From: a virus
Length of the DNA stretch: 24,950 nt
IMG/VR virus record: IMGVR_UViG_3300035698_015121
Location: 1 to 24,950 of that record
Direction: 5' to 3' (one strand)
Under the pieces are notes generated by a model. The model did not search any database. It was not told where the DNA came from and saw nothing but the letters and a program-made list of their open reading frames with translations. The translations under genes were made by a program, and so were the position numbers. This document shows positions 1-7,821 of the stretch, piece by piece; position 1 is the first letter of the stretch; every line of letters begins with the position of its first letter.

Positions 1-675
1 ATCCAGTTCCTACGCGCCTGCCAAGAGAGTAAGACCTTCAAGGACTCCAAGGTAAAACTAAAACCACTAGACGATGTGGACCTCAACAAAAGCGGTTACG
101 AGGAAAAGGTCGAGCTCAAAAAGCTCAAGCGCGAATACAGCAAAAGCAGCGGGAAAATCGTCTACTTCCAGAAATTCAGCGGCGACTGGATACGTCAAGC
201 CAACGAGGACCTGCAATTCAGTATAGACAGCCAAACCATAAAGTTCGCCTCCGAAATCTCACTAATAAGCTCCGAATTCAAAGCCGCCCAGAAAGCGGAA
301 ATCGGAATCGAGGACATCAAGTTTACCGGCGAGGAGAACGTGGATTTCCAAGGGAAGGTTATTGAGGACGACTATAATAAGTTCAACCCTAAAATGGCGA
401 AAACGGCAAAGCAGATCGACTTCATTGAACACCAAGAGTTCCTTATGACGCTAACCAAGAGGCAGATAGCATCAATCGAGCCGCAAATAAGCAAATCCGG
501 AAACACCATGCAGTTCGTCCTTCTCAAGGAGCTCCAGAACCAGAAGGGTAAAAACCGCGCCCGCCGAGATTTGTATACCGCCGTCCTCATGGGAAACTGG
601 GTAATCAAGAAATACAACACCATGCTCAACCTCCCCGAAGAGCAGAGGGAAGAATTCATTCCCACAATCTTTTAG
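1..675 (+). CDS. terL: Terminase large subunit, C-terminal part (5' end outside window)
   Basis: The reading frame is open from the first base of the window to TAG at 673-675, so this is the last ~224 codons of a longer gene; the ATG-like start a short way in is only internal. The position directly before the portal and the C-terminal pattern, a basic stretch KNRARRD followed by LYTAVLMGNW, match the end of the RNase H-like nuclease domain of large terminases. In that family an acidic residue in this position (here Asp, codon 568-570) helps bind the catalytic metals. The protein would cut concatemeric DNA and, with its missing N-terminal ATPase, pump it through the portal. The ATPase motifs cannot be checked here, so the call rests on C-terminal pattern and gene order. 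Confidence 0.68.
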   Translation: MQFLRACQESKTFKDSKVKLKPLDDVDLNKSGYEEKVELKKLKREYSKSSGKIVYFQKFSGDWIRQANEDLQFSIDSQTIKFASEISLISSEFKAAQKAEIGIEDIKFTGEENVDFQGKVIEDDYNKFNPKMAKTAKQIDFIEHQEFLMTLTKRQIASIEPQISKSGNTMQFVLLKELQNQKGKNRARRDLYTAVLMGNWVIKKYNTMLNLPEEQREEFIPTIF

Positions 676-784
676 GATTTTCCCTTACCCCTTTCCCCCA
701 ATTACTTACAATAGTGATGTAAAGTAAACCAATTTCACATTTCCCCACAATTAGAGGAAAGTGTAAAGCTAGTCCGGAGGCAAT
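676..784 (+). promoter_or_regulatory. Leader of the portal gene with two TGTAAA boxes
   Basis: This 109-base gap is rich in pyrimidines in its first half. It holds two copies of the TGTAAA box, at 718-723 and 762-767, that recurs in other gaps of this window. An imperfect hairpin can form between 736-744 and 756-763 (CACATTTCC against GGAAAGTG, one bulged A), overlapping the second box. A strong GGAGG lies just before the portal ATG. I infer a promoter or control region; no clear sigma-70 -35/-10 pair is visible. Confidence 0.35.
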
Positions 785-2872
785 ATGGCAGAAAAAAGAA
801 AATACACTAAAAGAGACGAAAAATACTGGAGCAACAAAAGCAAAAGCTCCGCCGCGATCCCCGTAGTTCAGGGCGATTGGGAGCCTTCCGGCGTCGAATG
901 GTCGGACGCCTCGACGGACAAGGCTAAAAGATGGTCTTCCGAGGGGCGCTCTTCCGAGTTTTCGGGAACCACAAACACCCGAAAAAACAGGATCGGCAGC
1001 TCCCCTATGCCGAATAAGTATACAAACATTTCGGAGCTCGAACTTCCGTTCTCCTCCAAGAATGGCACCATAAATATTAAGGAGGCCGTACTCCTCTGCC
1101 AAAAAGCATACGCCCACATAGGCTCCTTTAGAAACGCAATCGATGTGATGACCGAGTTCAGCAACGCCGATATATACCTAAAAGGGGGAAACAAGCAAAG
1201 CCGGTCTTTTGTGAGCAAGTGGCTCCAGAAGATCTCCATAGAGGTTTTCGTCGAGCAGTTTTTCAGGGAGTATTTCAGGTCTGGAAACGTTTTCGTTTAC
1301 AAGTTCGAGGGTAAGTTTTCCGGCGAGGACCTGAAGGACATTAAAAAACTCTACTCCGGCGCCGCTAGGCCAACCAAACTCCCAGTAAAGTACACTATAA
1401 TTAACCCCTGCGACATAGTCATGGCGGGGGCTAGCTCGATGAGCGACTCTCTATATAGGCAGGTTTTATCCAAATACGAGCTCCTAAAACTTCAAACCAG
1501 AACCAACCCAGAAGACCAAGATGTCTACAACTCCCTGCCCCAGAAAACGAAAGACGAAATAGACAAAGGAGCTTGGGGGAGCAACGGAATTTCGATAGAT
1601 CTGAACGTCGCGCGTCTCTCGACCGTATTCTATAAGAAGCAGGACTATGAGCCATTCGCCGTGCCTTTCGGATACCCCGCGCTTCCGGATATCAACCACA
1701 AGCTTGAGCTTAAAAAGATAGACCAAGCGATTTCCCGCACTCTCCAGCAAGTCGTTCTACTTGTAACCATGGGTGAGGAGCCGGAAAAGGGCGGCATTAA
1801 CGCCAAGGCGATGAACGCGGTGACGGCCATGCTCAAAAACGAGACCGTGGGCAGAACCATTGTGGCGGACTACACCACTAAAATGCAGTTCATCATCCCT
1901 GAGGTGGGCGACATCCTGAACCCCAAAAAGTACGAAATCGTAAATCAGGACATCCAAGAGGCCCTCCAGAACCTTATATTCAATCAGGGCGAGAAATTCG
2001 CCAACCAGAATGTCAAGGTCAAGGTTTTCCTAGAGCGCCTGAAGGAGGGTCGCAAGATTTTCCTCAAGAATTTCCTCCAGAAGGAAATCCGAAAGGTCTG
2101 CAAGGAGATGAAATTCAAGTCCATCCCCACCGCGAAATTTCAGGATATCGATCTCAAGGACGAGGTTCAGACCAACAGAATCTACATACGGCTTCTAGAG
2201 CTGGGGGTTCTCGACGCGGAGCAAACCTTCAAGGCGATGGAAACCGGCATCCTCCCCGAAAAGGACGAGCTTCAGGAAACCCAAGAGAAATACATGGAGG
2301 ACCGCAGAAAGGGTCTTTACAACCCTCTCGTCGGTGGTCTGCCGCCTAACGCCGAGGAGCATTTCGAGAAAGAGCTAAAGCTGAACAAGGAAAACGCGAA
2401 AAATGCGAAGACTGAAAAGAGCCCGTCTAAAGGCCCTAATCCTAATTCCCCCAACAACGGTCGCCCAGCGGGAACCCAAGCACCCCAAAGCACCAAAAAC
2501 GTCGCGCCTATCGGAACCTCGAAAGCCCACCGGTTTAGTTTAAAGGGGCTGAAGGGAACCTTATATGATGTCAGCACCCTTATGAATAAGGCCGAGGCGT
2601 CCCTCAAGCGCAAATACAAGATAAAAACGCTTAAGGACGAGCAGAAGAGTTTTGTTTTCTCCTTCGTGGAGTCGATTATATCGACCTCCGGAAAAGAGGA
2701 CTGGGACATGAAGCTTAAGGAGGTTATGAAAAACCCCGATGAGCTAATGTCCTCCCTATCCTCGAACGACCAGTCCGAGGAGATCGACGAGATTGCCGCG
2801 AAACTGGATATAGATTCGTTCCAAGCGTCTCTCTTATACCATAGTAAATTCGCGAAAACTGAGGAGAAATAG
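785..2872 (+). CDS. Portal protein (long, with C-terminal extension)
   Basis: This 695-residue protein follows the terminase and precedes the capsid genes, the standard portal position. Portals form the dodecameric ring at one capsid vertex through which DNA enters and to which the neck binds. Support includes the early segment around residues 115-140 (SFRNAIDVMTEF), the strand KYTIINPCDIVM near residue 205, and the helical stretch around residues 380-460 that fits the stem and wing. After about residue 535 comes a low-complexity Pro/Asn/Ser/Lys linker, then a separate Lys-rich domain (about 590-695) of unknown role, which makes it longer than the more usual 400-550 residues. The start at 785 has a strong GGAGG five bases upstream. 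The tail domain could be an internal scaffold-like or packaging-related addition; that part is speculation. Confidence 0.75.
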   Translation: MAEKRKYTKRDEKYWSNKSKSSAAIPVVQGDWEPSGVEWSDASTDKAKRWSSEGRSSEFSGTTNTRKNRIGSSPMPNKYTNISELELPFSSKNGTINIKEAVLLCQKAYAHIGSFRNAIDVMTEFSNADIYLKGGNKQSRSFVSKWLQKISIEVFVEQFFREYFRSGNVFVYKFEGKFSGEDLKDIKKLYSGAARPTKLPVKYTIINPCDIVMAGASSMSDSLYRQVLSKYELLKLQTRTNPEDQDVYNSLPQKTKDEIDKGAWGSNGISIDLNVARLSTVFYKKQDYEPFAVPFGYPALPDINHKLELKKIDQAISRTLQQVVLLVTMGEEPEKGGINAKAMNAVTAMLKNETVGRTIVADYTTKMQFIIPEVGDILNPKKYEIVNQDIQEALQNLIFNQGEKFANQNVKVKVFLERLKEGRKIFLKNFLQKEIRKVCKEMKFKSIPTAKFQDIDLKDEVQTNRIYIRLLELGVLDAEQTFKAMETGILPEKDELQETQEKYMEDRRKGLYNPLVGGLPPNAEEHFEKELKLNKENAKNAKTEKSPSKGPNPNSPNNGRPAGTQAPQSTKNVAPIGTSKAHRFSLKGLKGTLYDVSTLMNKAEASLKRKYKIKTLKDEQKSFVFSFVESIISTSGKEDWDMKLKEVMKNPDELMSSLSSNDQSEEIDEIAAKLDIDSFQASLLYHSKFAKTEEK

Positions 2873-2888
2873 TTCCTTATAAAAAAAA

Positions 2889-2905
2889 TTAGTGTAAATA
2901 CTTCC
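2889..2905 (+). promoter_or_regulatory. TGTAAA box directly before the 2906 gene
   Basis: The sequence AGTGTAAATAC (2891-2901) is shared exactly with the gap before the tail tube gene (10586-10596). It ends only four bases before the ATG at 2906, leaving no room for a Shine-Dalgarno sequence. If the box acts like a -10 element, transcription would begin at or next to the start codon and give a leaderless message. Confidence 0.35.
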
Positions 2906-3337
2906 ATGAGAAATAAAATTACCTTCCAGCAAGAATCTACAGCCGAACGGTTTGCGGAGGAAATAAGGAAAGACTATAAAAGGGAGGTGGTCGTTAGCGG
3001 CAAGGATGTGTGTATATCTTCAGCCTCTTTTGACGGTCCTAAATCCAGTGAGTCCGATATAAGCAGGGAGGAGATTTTTTCTATGTTTGACGGTTTCGCT
3101 TCCCATGTATTTAATGAAATAGACATTTTACATAGAGCTCTCGCTTTTACGAGAGAGGAATTCTTCGAGATGTTCTGGGAACACACCCGAGGGGGCCACC
3201 TTCCTCACATAAAAGACGCAGGGAAAATGGAGCAGGCGCTAAAGAATCTCGGGCTAGAGGATAGCTTCGAAGTTCGCAAGCCCGCCATCATGATCGCCAG
3301 AACCTCTAATGGCCGTCTCGATATAGAGGTTTCCTAA
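2906..3337 (+). CDS. Hypothetical protein between portal and protease
   Basis: This is a 143-residue acidic protein that I do not recognise. It begins with a probable alpha/beta segment (TAERFAEEIRKDYKREVVV, then a Ser-rich loop). A helical middle follows (EEIFSMFDGFASHVFNEID and REEFFEMFWEH), and it ends in a short strand-like segment. There is no signal peptide or membrane segment. Its stop codon shares one base with the protease start, so the two are translationally coupled and probably act in the same assembly step. Its own ATG has no ribosome-binding site but sits just after a TGTAAA box. A role in head assembly is inferred from position only. Confidence 0.6.
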   Translation: MRNKITFQQESTAERFAEEIRKDYKREVVVSGKDVCISSASFDGPKSSESDISREEIFSMFDGFASHVFNEIDILHRALAFTREEFFEMFWEHTRGGHLPHIKDAGKMEQALKNLGLEDSFEVRKPAIMIARTSNGRLDIEVS

Positions 3338-4218
3338 TGAAAAATTTCAGATACAGATCCGTATTCGAGAATAGAATCATAAGGGCCGCGATCAACGTGG
3401 ACTCGGATCAGTATGTTAGTACCGCCTCCCTTAAAGGGTTGTCGGGAATGCAGGTTCCTGAAGGGCTGGATCTAGAAAGCAACCCAGATCTCATTTTCGC
3501 CATATACAATGGCGCGGTCATAAACCGGATGAACCGGAACGATGACGGCCTTGGTCGAGATACGGCCATTTCTATAAAGAAGAACTTCCCCTTTAAGCCA
3601 ACCAACATAGAGCACAAAAAAGGAAAAATCGTGGGCCATATAGTTGGCGCGGGATGGAGTACTTTCGGGGAGAACACTCTTCTTTCGGATGAAGAGGTCG
3701 CCGATATGGACGATCCGTTCAATCTGGTAATTTCCTCTGTTGTATATAGACTTAATGAAGAGAGGTTTTCCGACATGCTACTCGACTCCACGGACGAGAG
3801 CAGCCCTAACTACCTTTCGGTAAGCTCGTCTTGGGAAATCGCTTTCGAAGACTACCATATCGTTCTGGGCAGCAAAAACCTCAGCGAGGCCGAAGTGGTC
3901 AGCGACCCAAAACAAATAGAGGAATTCGAGAGATTTCTTAAATCGAACGGCGGAAAAGGTGAAACTAAAGACGGCGTCTATGTAGGGAGACTGATTGTTG
4001 GGGACTCCAGCTCTGTCCTTCCGGTAGGGTTCGCTTTCACTAACAACCCCGCCGCAGAGGTTGAGGGCGTTATAGTTAAGGAGTCCGAAACGGAAATAGA
4101 AACTGAGGAGCCCGAGCAAGAAGAGATCGCATCCACTTTTGATAACGACATCTTATCCAGATGGATAAAAGACACTAAACTTAGAAACTCTATAGCGAGA
4201 GCCTCTAAAAACCCCTAA
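3337..4218 (+). CDS. Probable prohead (head maturation) protease
   Basis: This is a 293-residue protein in the position where phages encode the serine protease that trims scaffold and capsid before expansion. The visible signature is NIEHKKGKIVGHIV (His at residue 93) followed about 68 residues later by YLSVSSSWEI (Ser 161-165). It resembles the His...Ser layout of prohead proteases with a herpesvirus-like fold. A strand-rich segment VISSVVYRL lies between them. The C-terminal third has an acidic Glu/Thr-rich stretch (about 248-265) and a basic end, which could be a self-cleaved scaffold-binding tail. AGAGG lies seven bases before the ATG, and the start overlaps the previous stop by one base. 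The catalytic assignment is by pattern; a non-proteolytic core protein is the alternative. Confidence 0.55.
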   Translation: MKNFRYRSVFENRIIRAAINVDSDQYVSTASLKGLSGMQVPEGLDLESNPDLIFAIYNGAVINRMNRNDDGLGRDTAISIKKNFPFKPTNIEHKKGKIVGHIVGAGWSTFGENTLLSDEEVADMDDPFNLVISSVVYRLNEERFSDMLLDSTDESSPNYLSVSSSWEIAFEDYHIVLGSKNLSEAEVVSDPKQIEEFERFLKSNGGKGETKDGVYVGRLIVGDSSSVLPVGFAFTNNPAAEVEGVIVKESETEIETEEPEQEEIASTFDNDILSRWIKDTKLRNSIARASKNP

Positions 4219-4253
4219 TAACCCGATACTTAAAAAATAATACGTTTTATGGT

Positions 4254-4281
4254 AAATAAAATTTCCTAAAACTTTATTTTT
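4254..4281 (+). terminator. AT-rich hairpin with T tail after the protease gene
   Basis: Arms AAATAAAATTT (4254-4264) and AAACTTTATTT (4269-4279) pair at ten of eleven positions (one A-C mismatch) around the loop CCTA, and are followed by two more T. The stem is all A-T, so it would be a weak or leaky terminator, or a processing site upstream of the scaffold gene. Confidence 0.35.
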
Positions 4282-4311
4282 GATGTAAACATATATACAG
4301 CATAAATTATC
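4281..4311 (+). promoter_or_regulatory. TGTAAA box and AT-rich leader of the scaffold gene
   Basis: TGTAAA (4284-4289), in the context GATGTAAAC, follows the hairpin at once and is followed by an AT-rich leader containing ATATATA and CATAAATTAT. No Shine-Dalgarno sequence is visible before the ATG at 4312. It fits a promoter giving scaffold and capsid genes their own transcript, inferred from the recurring box. Confidence 0.3.
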
Positions 4312-5016
4312 ATGAAAAAAATAAACGAATTAATTTCCGGAATCCCCGAGATTAGCGAGGCTAATAAAACGGGTATTGTCGATCTAGTCAAGGAGAGCAT
4401 CAATGAGTGCGCCGAGGAATGGAAGGTTAAGGTAACTGAAAAGGACAACGCAATCGCAGCCGCCCAGAAGACTATTGAGGATTTAAAAGCCAACGCCGAC
4501 GATTCCACTAAAAAGTTCGAAGAGATTTCGAGCGAGCTAGCGGAAATTAAGGCTGAAGCCCAAGCCCAAGCTCTTGAAGTGAAATTTCAGGACCGAATGG
4601 CTTCCCTTACCGAGGAGTTCGATCTCACGGACGAGGAAGTGGGGCGTGTCACCAGTAAAGCTAAAGACCTCGACGACGAGGCATACGCAAGCTGGTATGA
4701 AGATTTTTCGATTTTCGCTGACTCTAAGAAGAAAAGCGTAATCAAAGCGGCCAAAGAGGATCGCGCAGAAGAAATTTCCGATCTGGAGCTGAAAGCTTCC
4801 GAAGCGTCGAAAGACACTAAGGAAGACGAAGTGAAGGACCAAGTGAAAGTAACCGAGGCCAGCGTCGAAACCGATACTGTTATCGCGGAAGCACTCGACA
4901 ACATGGTAGAGGAAGAAAACCAAAGCGTAGCAAACGCTCTAACACCTAACGATTCGGAAGACTCCTTGGACAATCAGTTCAAGACCTTCAGAGAATCGGT
5001 AGTAATCAAATACTAA
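4312..5016 (+). CDS. Capsid scaffolding (prohead core) protein
   Basis: This is a 234-residue, strongly acidic protein made almost wholly of Glu, Lys, Ala, Asp and Ser, with a predicted coiled coil from about residue 45 to 90 (heptad-like IEDL...FEEI...LAEI). Such composition, together with its place between protease and capsid genes, is typical of the internal scaffold that guides procapsid assembly and is later removed by the protease. The C-terminal segment (about 220-234, FKTFRESVVIKY) is short, mixed and basic/aromatic, as in scaffold tails that bind the capsid protein. There is no Shine-Dalgarno sequence at the start, which is odd for a protein needed in bulk; the preceding TGTAAA box may compensate by strong transcription. 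The sequence is not specific, so composition and position carry the call. Confidence 0.65.
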   Translation: MKKINELISGIPEISEANKTGIVDLVKESINECAEEWKVKVTEKDNAIAAAQKTIEDLKANADDSTKKFEEISSELAEIKAEAQAQALEVKFQDRMASLTEEFDLTDEEVGRVTSKAKDLDDEAYASWYEDFSIFADSKKKSVIKAAKEDRAEEISDLELKASEASKDTKEDEVKDQVKVTEASVETDTVIAEALDNMVEEENQSVANALTPNDSEDSLDNQFKTFRESVVIKY

Positions 5017-5035
5017 CATAAAAAAGGAATAAAAA

Positions 5036-5674
5036 ATGAATACAGCAAATAAAAAACTGCTTCCTTACCGCTCTTATACTGAGAACGATGTTATTAATGA
5101 ATTCTCACTAGACACTACTGGCGACTACGGTATGTTTGTCAAAGTGAGTGTTGGAGACTTGGACGCCGCTCACGGTGAAGTCGCTGACAACTTCGGTGCT
5201 TCATTTGATCGCGTTGCCTCTCCTTATTGGGGTGTAAAGAACAAAATCACACCTGTTGCCTCGGGAGACACTAAGTACGACGTGCTTGGAGTTACTCTAT
5301 ATAGCACCTTAATGACCGACGAAAACGGTGAACAGACCAAGTTTAACTTGCAGAAAGCTCAAGAGCTTTTCGCTGTTATCTCCGGTCAAGCCGTTCCAGT
5401 CATCGGAAAAGGCGTATTCGACTTCGGACCTGAAGGCTACACCGTTACCGGTGGAACTCCAAACGCTCAGGGGACTGACTCTGTTCAAGCCAATATTGGT
5501 GACCGAGTTGTCGCCTCCAACCTAGTTGCTGGTAAAATCGACATCGTGCCTTCGAGCGCAATCGTCGCATCCCCAGTCTTGCTCACTCAATATGGTTCCA
5601 ACCAAGTTCTCGGAAGCGTTATCGCTACCGGAAACGCTTTTGGTGGTATGATTCGCGCTAAACTAGATATCTAA
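5036..5674 (+). CDS. Capsid decoration / head structural protein
   Basis: This is a 212-residue protein, rich in Gly, Ala, Val and Thr and poor in charge, lying 21 bases before the major capsid gene as decoration proteins often do. The N-terminal pattern LLPYRSYTENDVIN and the central segment TDENGEQTKFN...ISGQAVPV match, as far as I recall, a family of head decoration proteins of aquatic and marine phages. It would sit on the outer capsid surface and stabilise the expanded shell. It has a clear AAGGAA site about seven bases before the ATG. Codons favour GGT, GCT and CGT more than the portal and neck genes do, consistent with high expression. No protease or enzyme motif is seen. Confidence 0.6.
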   Translation: MNTANKKLLPYRSYTENDVINEFSLDTTGDYGMFVKVSVGDLDAAHGEVADNFGASFDRVASPYWGVKNKITPVASGDTKYDVLGVTLYSTLMTDENGEQTKFNLQKAQELFAVISGQAVPVIGKGVFDFGPEGYTVTGGTPNAQGTDSVQANIGDRVVASNLVAGKIDIVPSSAIVASPVLLTQYGSNQVLGSVIATGNAFGGMIRAKLDI

Positions 5675-5695
5675 TCAACAAGGAAAATATATAAA

Positions 5696-6829
5696 ATGAA
5701 GATCACTTTTAAAAGAAACGATCAGAATGTTGACCTCCTTACAGCGTTGGCCTCTAAGGATCGCGGAACCGCCGAAGCAGCACAGGATTCTCTGGCAGCT
5801 TTCATGGGCCCCGTAATCCAAGAGGTTATCAACTTGGCTCCGTCTTTGAGCAATCTATGGGAAACCATGGAATTCAACGAGATGGACGCGCCGAGTATTC
5901 CTCTAGATCTGTATACTGACGTATCGGAAGAGGCAATGTTGCAGGTATGGTCACAGCAAGAAGCAGGCGGGATGCCATTCAACATGCCAACTCCACCTAC
6001 CAACGAAGTTAAGGTCCACACCTATCGTCTCGATAGTGCTGTAGCCTTCGCTCTTAAATACGCTCGTGGCGCTCGTCTAGACGTTGTGGCCAAAACCATG
6101 ACCCGTCTAGCTCAGACCGTTCTACTTAAGCAGGAAAGAAACGCAGCCGGTGTCCTATTGAAGGCCCTCGCGAATGCGTCTACCGCTATACTGCCCGGTT
6201 CATCTGCCACGACTTACCACATTAAGCGTACAGCGACCGCAAACACTCTGGTCCTAGCCGACTTCCTAATGATGTTCACGCTCCACAAGCGTATTCGTTC
6301 AGCTTGGAATAAGGGATCTGCCTTGGGTAGCCAAGGAAGAGGTCTTACCGATCTTCTGGTCTCTCCCGAGATCATCGAGAAGCTTCGCGGACTTGCGTTC
6401 AACCCAATCGTCTCCGGAACCAATAGTGACTTCCAAGCTCCTGAAAAGCTTCGTGAAGACTTGTTCAACAACGCCGGTATTCCTAATTTCTATGATGTTA
6501 ATATCATCGAGATTTCGGAGCTGGGTACTGGATATAAGTACAATGACCTGTTTGACTCGTTCGCAGGAGCCACTGGTTACGAAGACCACGGGGGCGGCGG
6601 TTCTACCGCTTTCGACGGGGCAACTGAAGAAATCGCTATCGGACTCGACCTCGAAGGTCAGAACGCGCTTATCCGCCCAGTCGCGGTTGACGCGGAGAAC
6701 GGTAGCCAGTTCACAGTTGAGAGTGATGACCAGTTTACCAAGAGGTCTGGAAAGATCGGATGGTATGGCGCTCTTGAGGAGGGACGCGTATTGCTCGACA
6801 ACCGCAGTGTGTCCGGGTTGATAATTTAA
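5696..6829 (+). CDS. Major capsid protein
   Basis: This is a 377-residue protein of the size and position of an HK97-fold capsid protein. After a short N-terminal arm comes a loop-like region rich in Met, Gln and Pro (about 80-100, SQQEAGGMPFNMP). A long helix follows (about 115-160, VAFALKYARGARLDVV to AAGVLLKALANAS), fitting the E-loop and spine helix, then a helical and mixed domain to the C terminus. It would form the icosahedral shell. Codon use is the most biased of the window (many CGT, GGT, GCT), as expected for the most abundant virion protein. AAGGAA lies about ten bases before the start, and a strong terminator follows the stop. A related internal head protein is a less likely alternative. 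Confidence 0.8.
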   Translation: MKITFKRNDQNVDLLTALASKDRGTAEAAQDSLAAFMGPVIQEVINLAPSLSNLWETMEFNEMDAPSIPLDLYTDVSEEAMLQVWSQQEAGGMPFNMPTPPTNEVKVHTYRLDSAVAFALKYARGARLDVVAKTMTRLAQTVLLKQERNAAGVLLKALANASTAILPGSSATTYHIKRTATANTLVLADFLMMFTLHKRIRSAWNKGSALGSQGRGLTDLLVSPEIIEKLRGLAFNPIVSGTNSDFQAPEKLREDLFNNAGIPNFYDVNIIEISELGTGYKYNDLFDSFAGATGYEDHGGGGSTAFDGATEEIAIGLDLEGQNALIRPVAVDAENGSQFTVESDDQFTKRSGKIGWYGALEEGRVLLDNRSVSGLII

Positions 6830-6851
6830 TCCTTGATAATCAACAACTTAC

Positions 6852-6878
6852 AGAAAAGCCCTTCGGGGCTTTTCTTTT
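6852..6878 (+). terminator. Strong intrinsic terminator of the capsid gene
   Basis: A perfect ten-base-pair stem, AGAAAAGCCC (6852-6861) with GGGCTTTTCT (6866-6875), is closed by a stable TTCG tetraloop and followed by T residues. It lies 23 bases after the capsid stop and should end most capsid transcripts, separating them from the endonuclease gene. Confidence 0.92.
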
Positions 6879-6914
6879 ACCTAGCAAGATCGCATTATTA
6901 TTAAATATAGAACT

Positions 6915-7796
6915 ATGAGTAACTATAAATTTTGGACAGACGAAGAATTAAACCTTCTAAAACAACAAATTAAATTAAACAAATCTTTTGATAAAATGTC
7001 TCGACTGTTCCCCGACAGAACTATGACCTCCTTACAGAAAAAAACCTTAAAGCTGGGCTATCACAAACCATACAAAAGCAGAAAGTATACCTACAATAAA
7101 AAATTCTTCGAAACCCCAAATCTCATAAATTCCTATTTCGCGGGGTTTATTTCAGCGGATTTTTGTGTCCACATGAGAGATGGGCATTATCCGATATTAC
7201 AGGGAAACCTATCCTCTAGGGATATAGGGGTTTTAAGGAAACTTAAAGAACATTCGGGATATACCGGCCCCGTATCCGAGTACAAGAGAAAAGCCAGCCT
7301 TTCTAAACATACGCAAGATGTATGTTATATTGCCGTGGCTGGGTGTTACGAATGGGCTGAAGATTTAAACCGGAATTTCAACATCGTCGAGCGGAAAACC
7401 AAAAACCAAGCACCCCCAAATTTATCCCTAGAAAACAAACTGGCTTTCCTGTGTGGGTATTTTGATGGGGATGGGTGTGTTTGTTTAACGAAATCTGGTC
7501 GGACAAGTTTAAGGGCATGGTCTACCAACAAAGTTATCATTAATTGGATGAACGAAATCTTATGTTCTCTGCTAGGTGATAAGGCTAAAAACTTATATTT
7601 CACCAAATCAAACTGTTGGTCGTTAGGTTTTTCCCCCCACCAATCCTTAGTCCTCATAGACTTATTCGGCTCAATCCCCGTCCCCAGCCTCGAAAGGAAG
7701 TGGAAAAAGCCCAAAGTCCTAGCTAAAATAGAGGACCTCAGAAAAAGACTCCCAAATAAATTCCTCAATTACCACGATTTGTGTAAACCAGCTTGA
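6915..7796 (+). CDS. Free-standing LAGLIDADG homing endonuclease
   Basis: This 293-residue protein carries two LAGLIDADG-type motifs, YFAGFISADF (about 74-83) and FLCGYFDGDG (about 178-187). Each keeps the acidic residue (Asp 82, Asp 186) that binds the catalytic metal; the second is close to consensus and the first is degenerate. Two motifs in one chain mean it acts as a pseudo-symmetric monomer cutting a long DNA site. Residues 5-50 (WTDEELNLL...MSRLFPDRTMTSL) look like a Myb/SANT-type helix-turn-helix that would add DNA recognition. It is more AT-rich than its neighbours, has no Shine-Dalgarno sequence and lies behind the capsid terminator, all fitting a mobile gene inserted between head genes. 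No intron boundaries are seen in the capsid gene, so I treat it as free-standing. Whether it is still active cannot be told. Confidence 0.85.
   Translation: MSNYKFWTDEELNLLKQQIKLNKSFDKMSRLFPDRTMTSLQKKTLKLGYHKPYKSRKYTYNKKFFETPNLINSYFAGFISADFCVHMRDGHYPILQGNLSSRDIGVLRKLKEHSGYTGPVSEYKRKASLSKHTQDVCYIAVAGCYEWAEDLNRNFNIVERKTKNQAPPNLSLENKLAFLCGYFDGDGCVCLTKSGRTSLRAWSTNKVIINWMNEILCSLLGDKAKNLYFTKSNCWSLGFSPHQSLVLIDLFGSIPVPSLERKWKKPKVLAKIEDLRKRLPNKFLNYHDLCKPA
7778..7790 (+). promoter_or_regulatory. TGTAAA box inside the end of the endonuclease gene
   Basis: TGTAAA at 7782-7787 (context TTGTGTAAACC) lies 34 bases before the ATG of the next head gene. It could supply a promoter for the neck operon downstream of the inserted endonuclease. 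It is inside coding sequence, so chance occurrence is possible. Confidence 0.22.
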
Positions 7797-7821
7797 ACAA
7801 TAAAAATAAAGGAAACAAAAA

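Noticed and set aside
656-1117. Long antisense frames opposite the portal and other head genes.
   Set aside because: They mirror strongly biased sense genes, lack ribosome-binding sites and show no recognisable domain.
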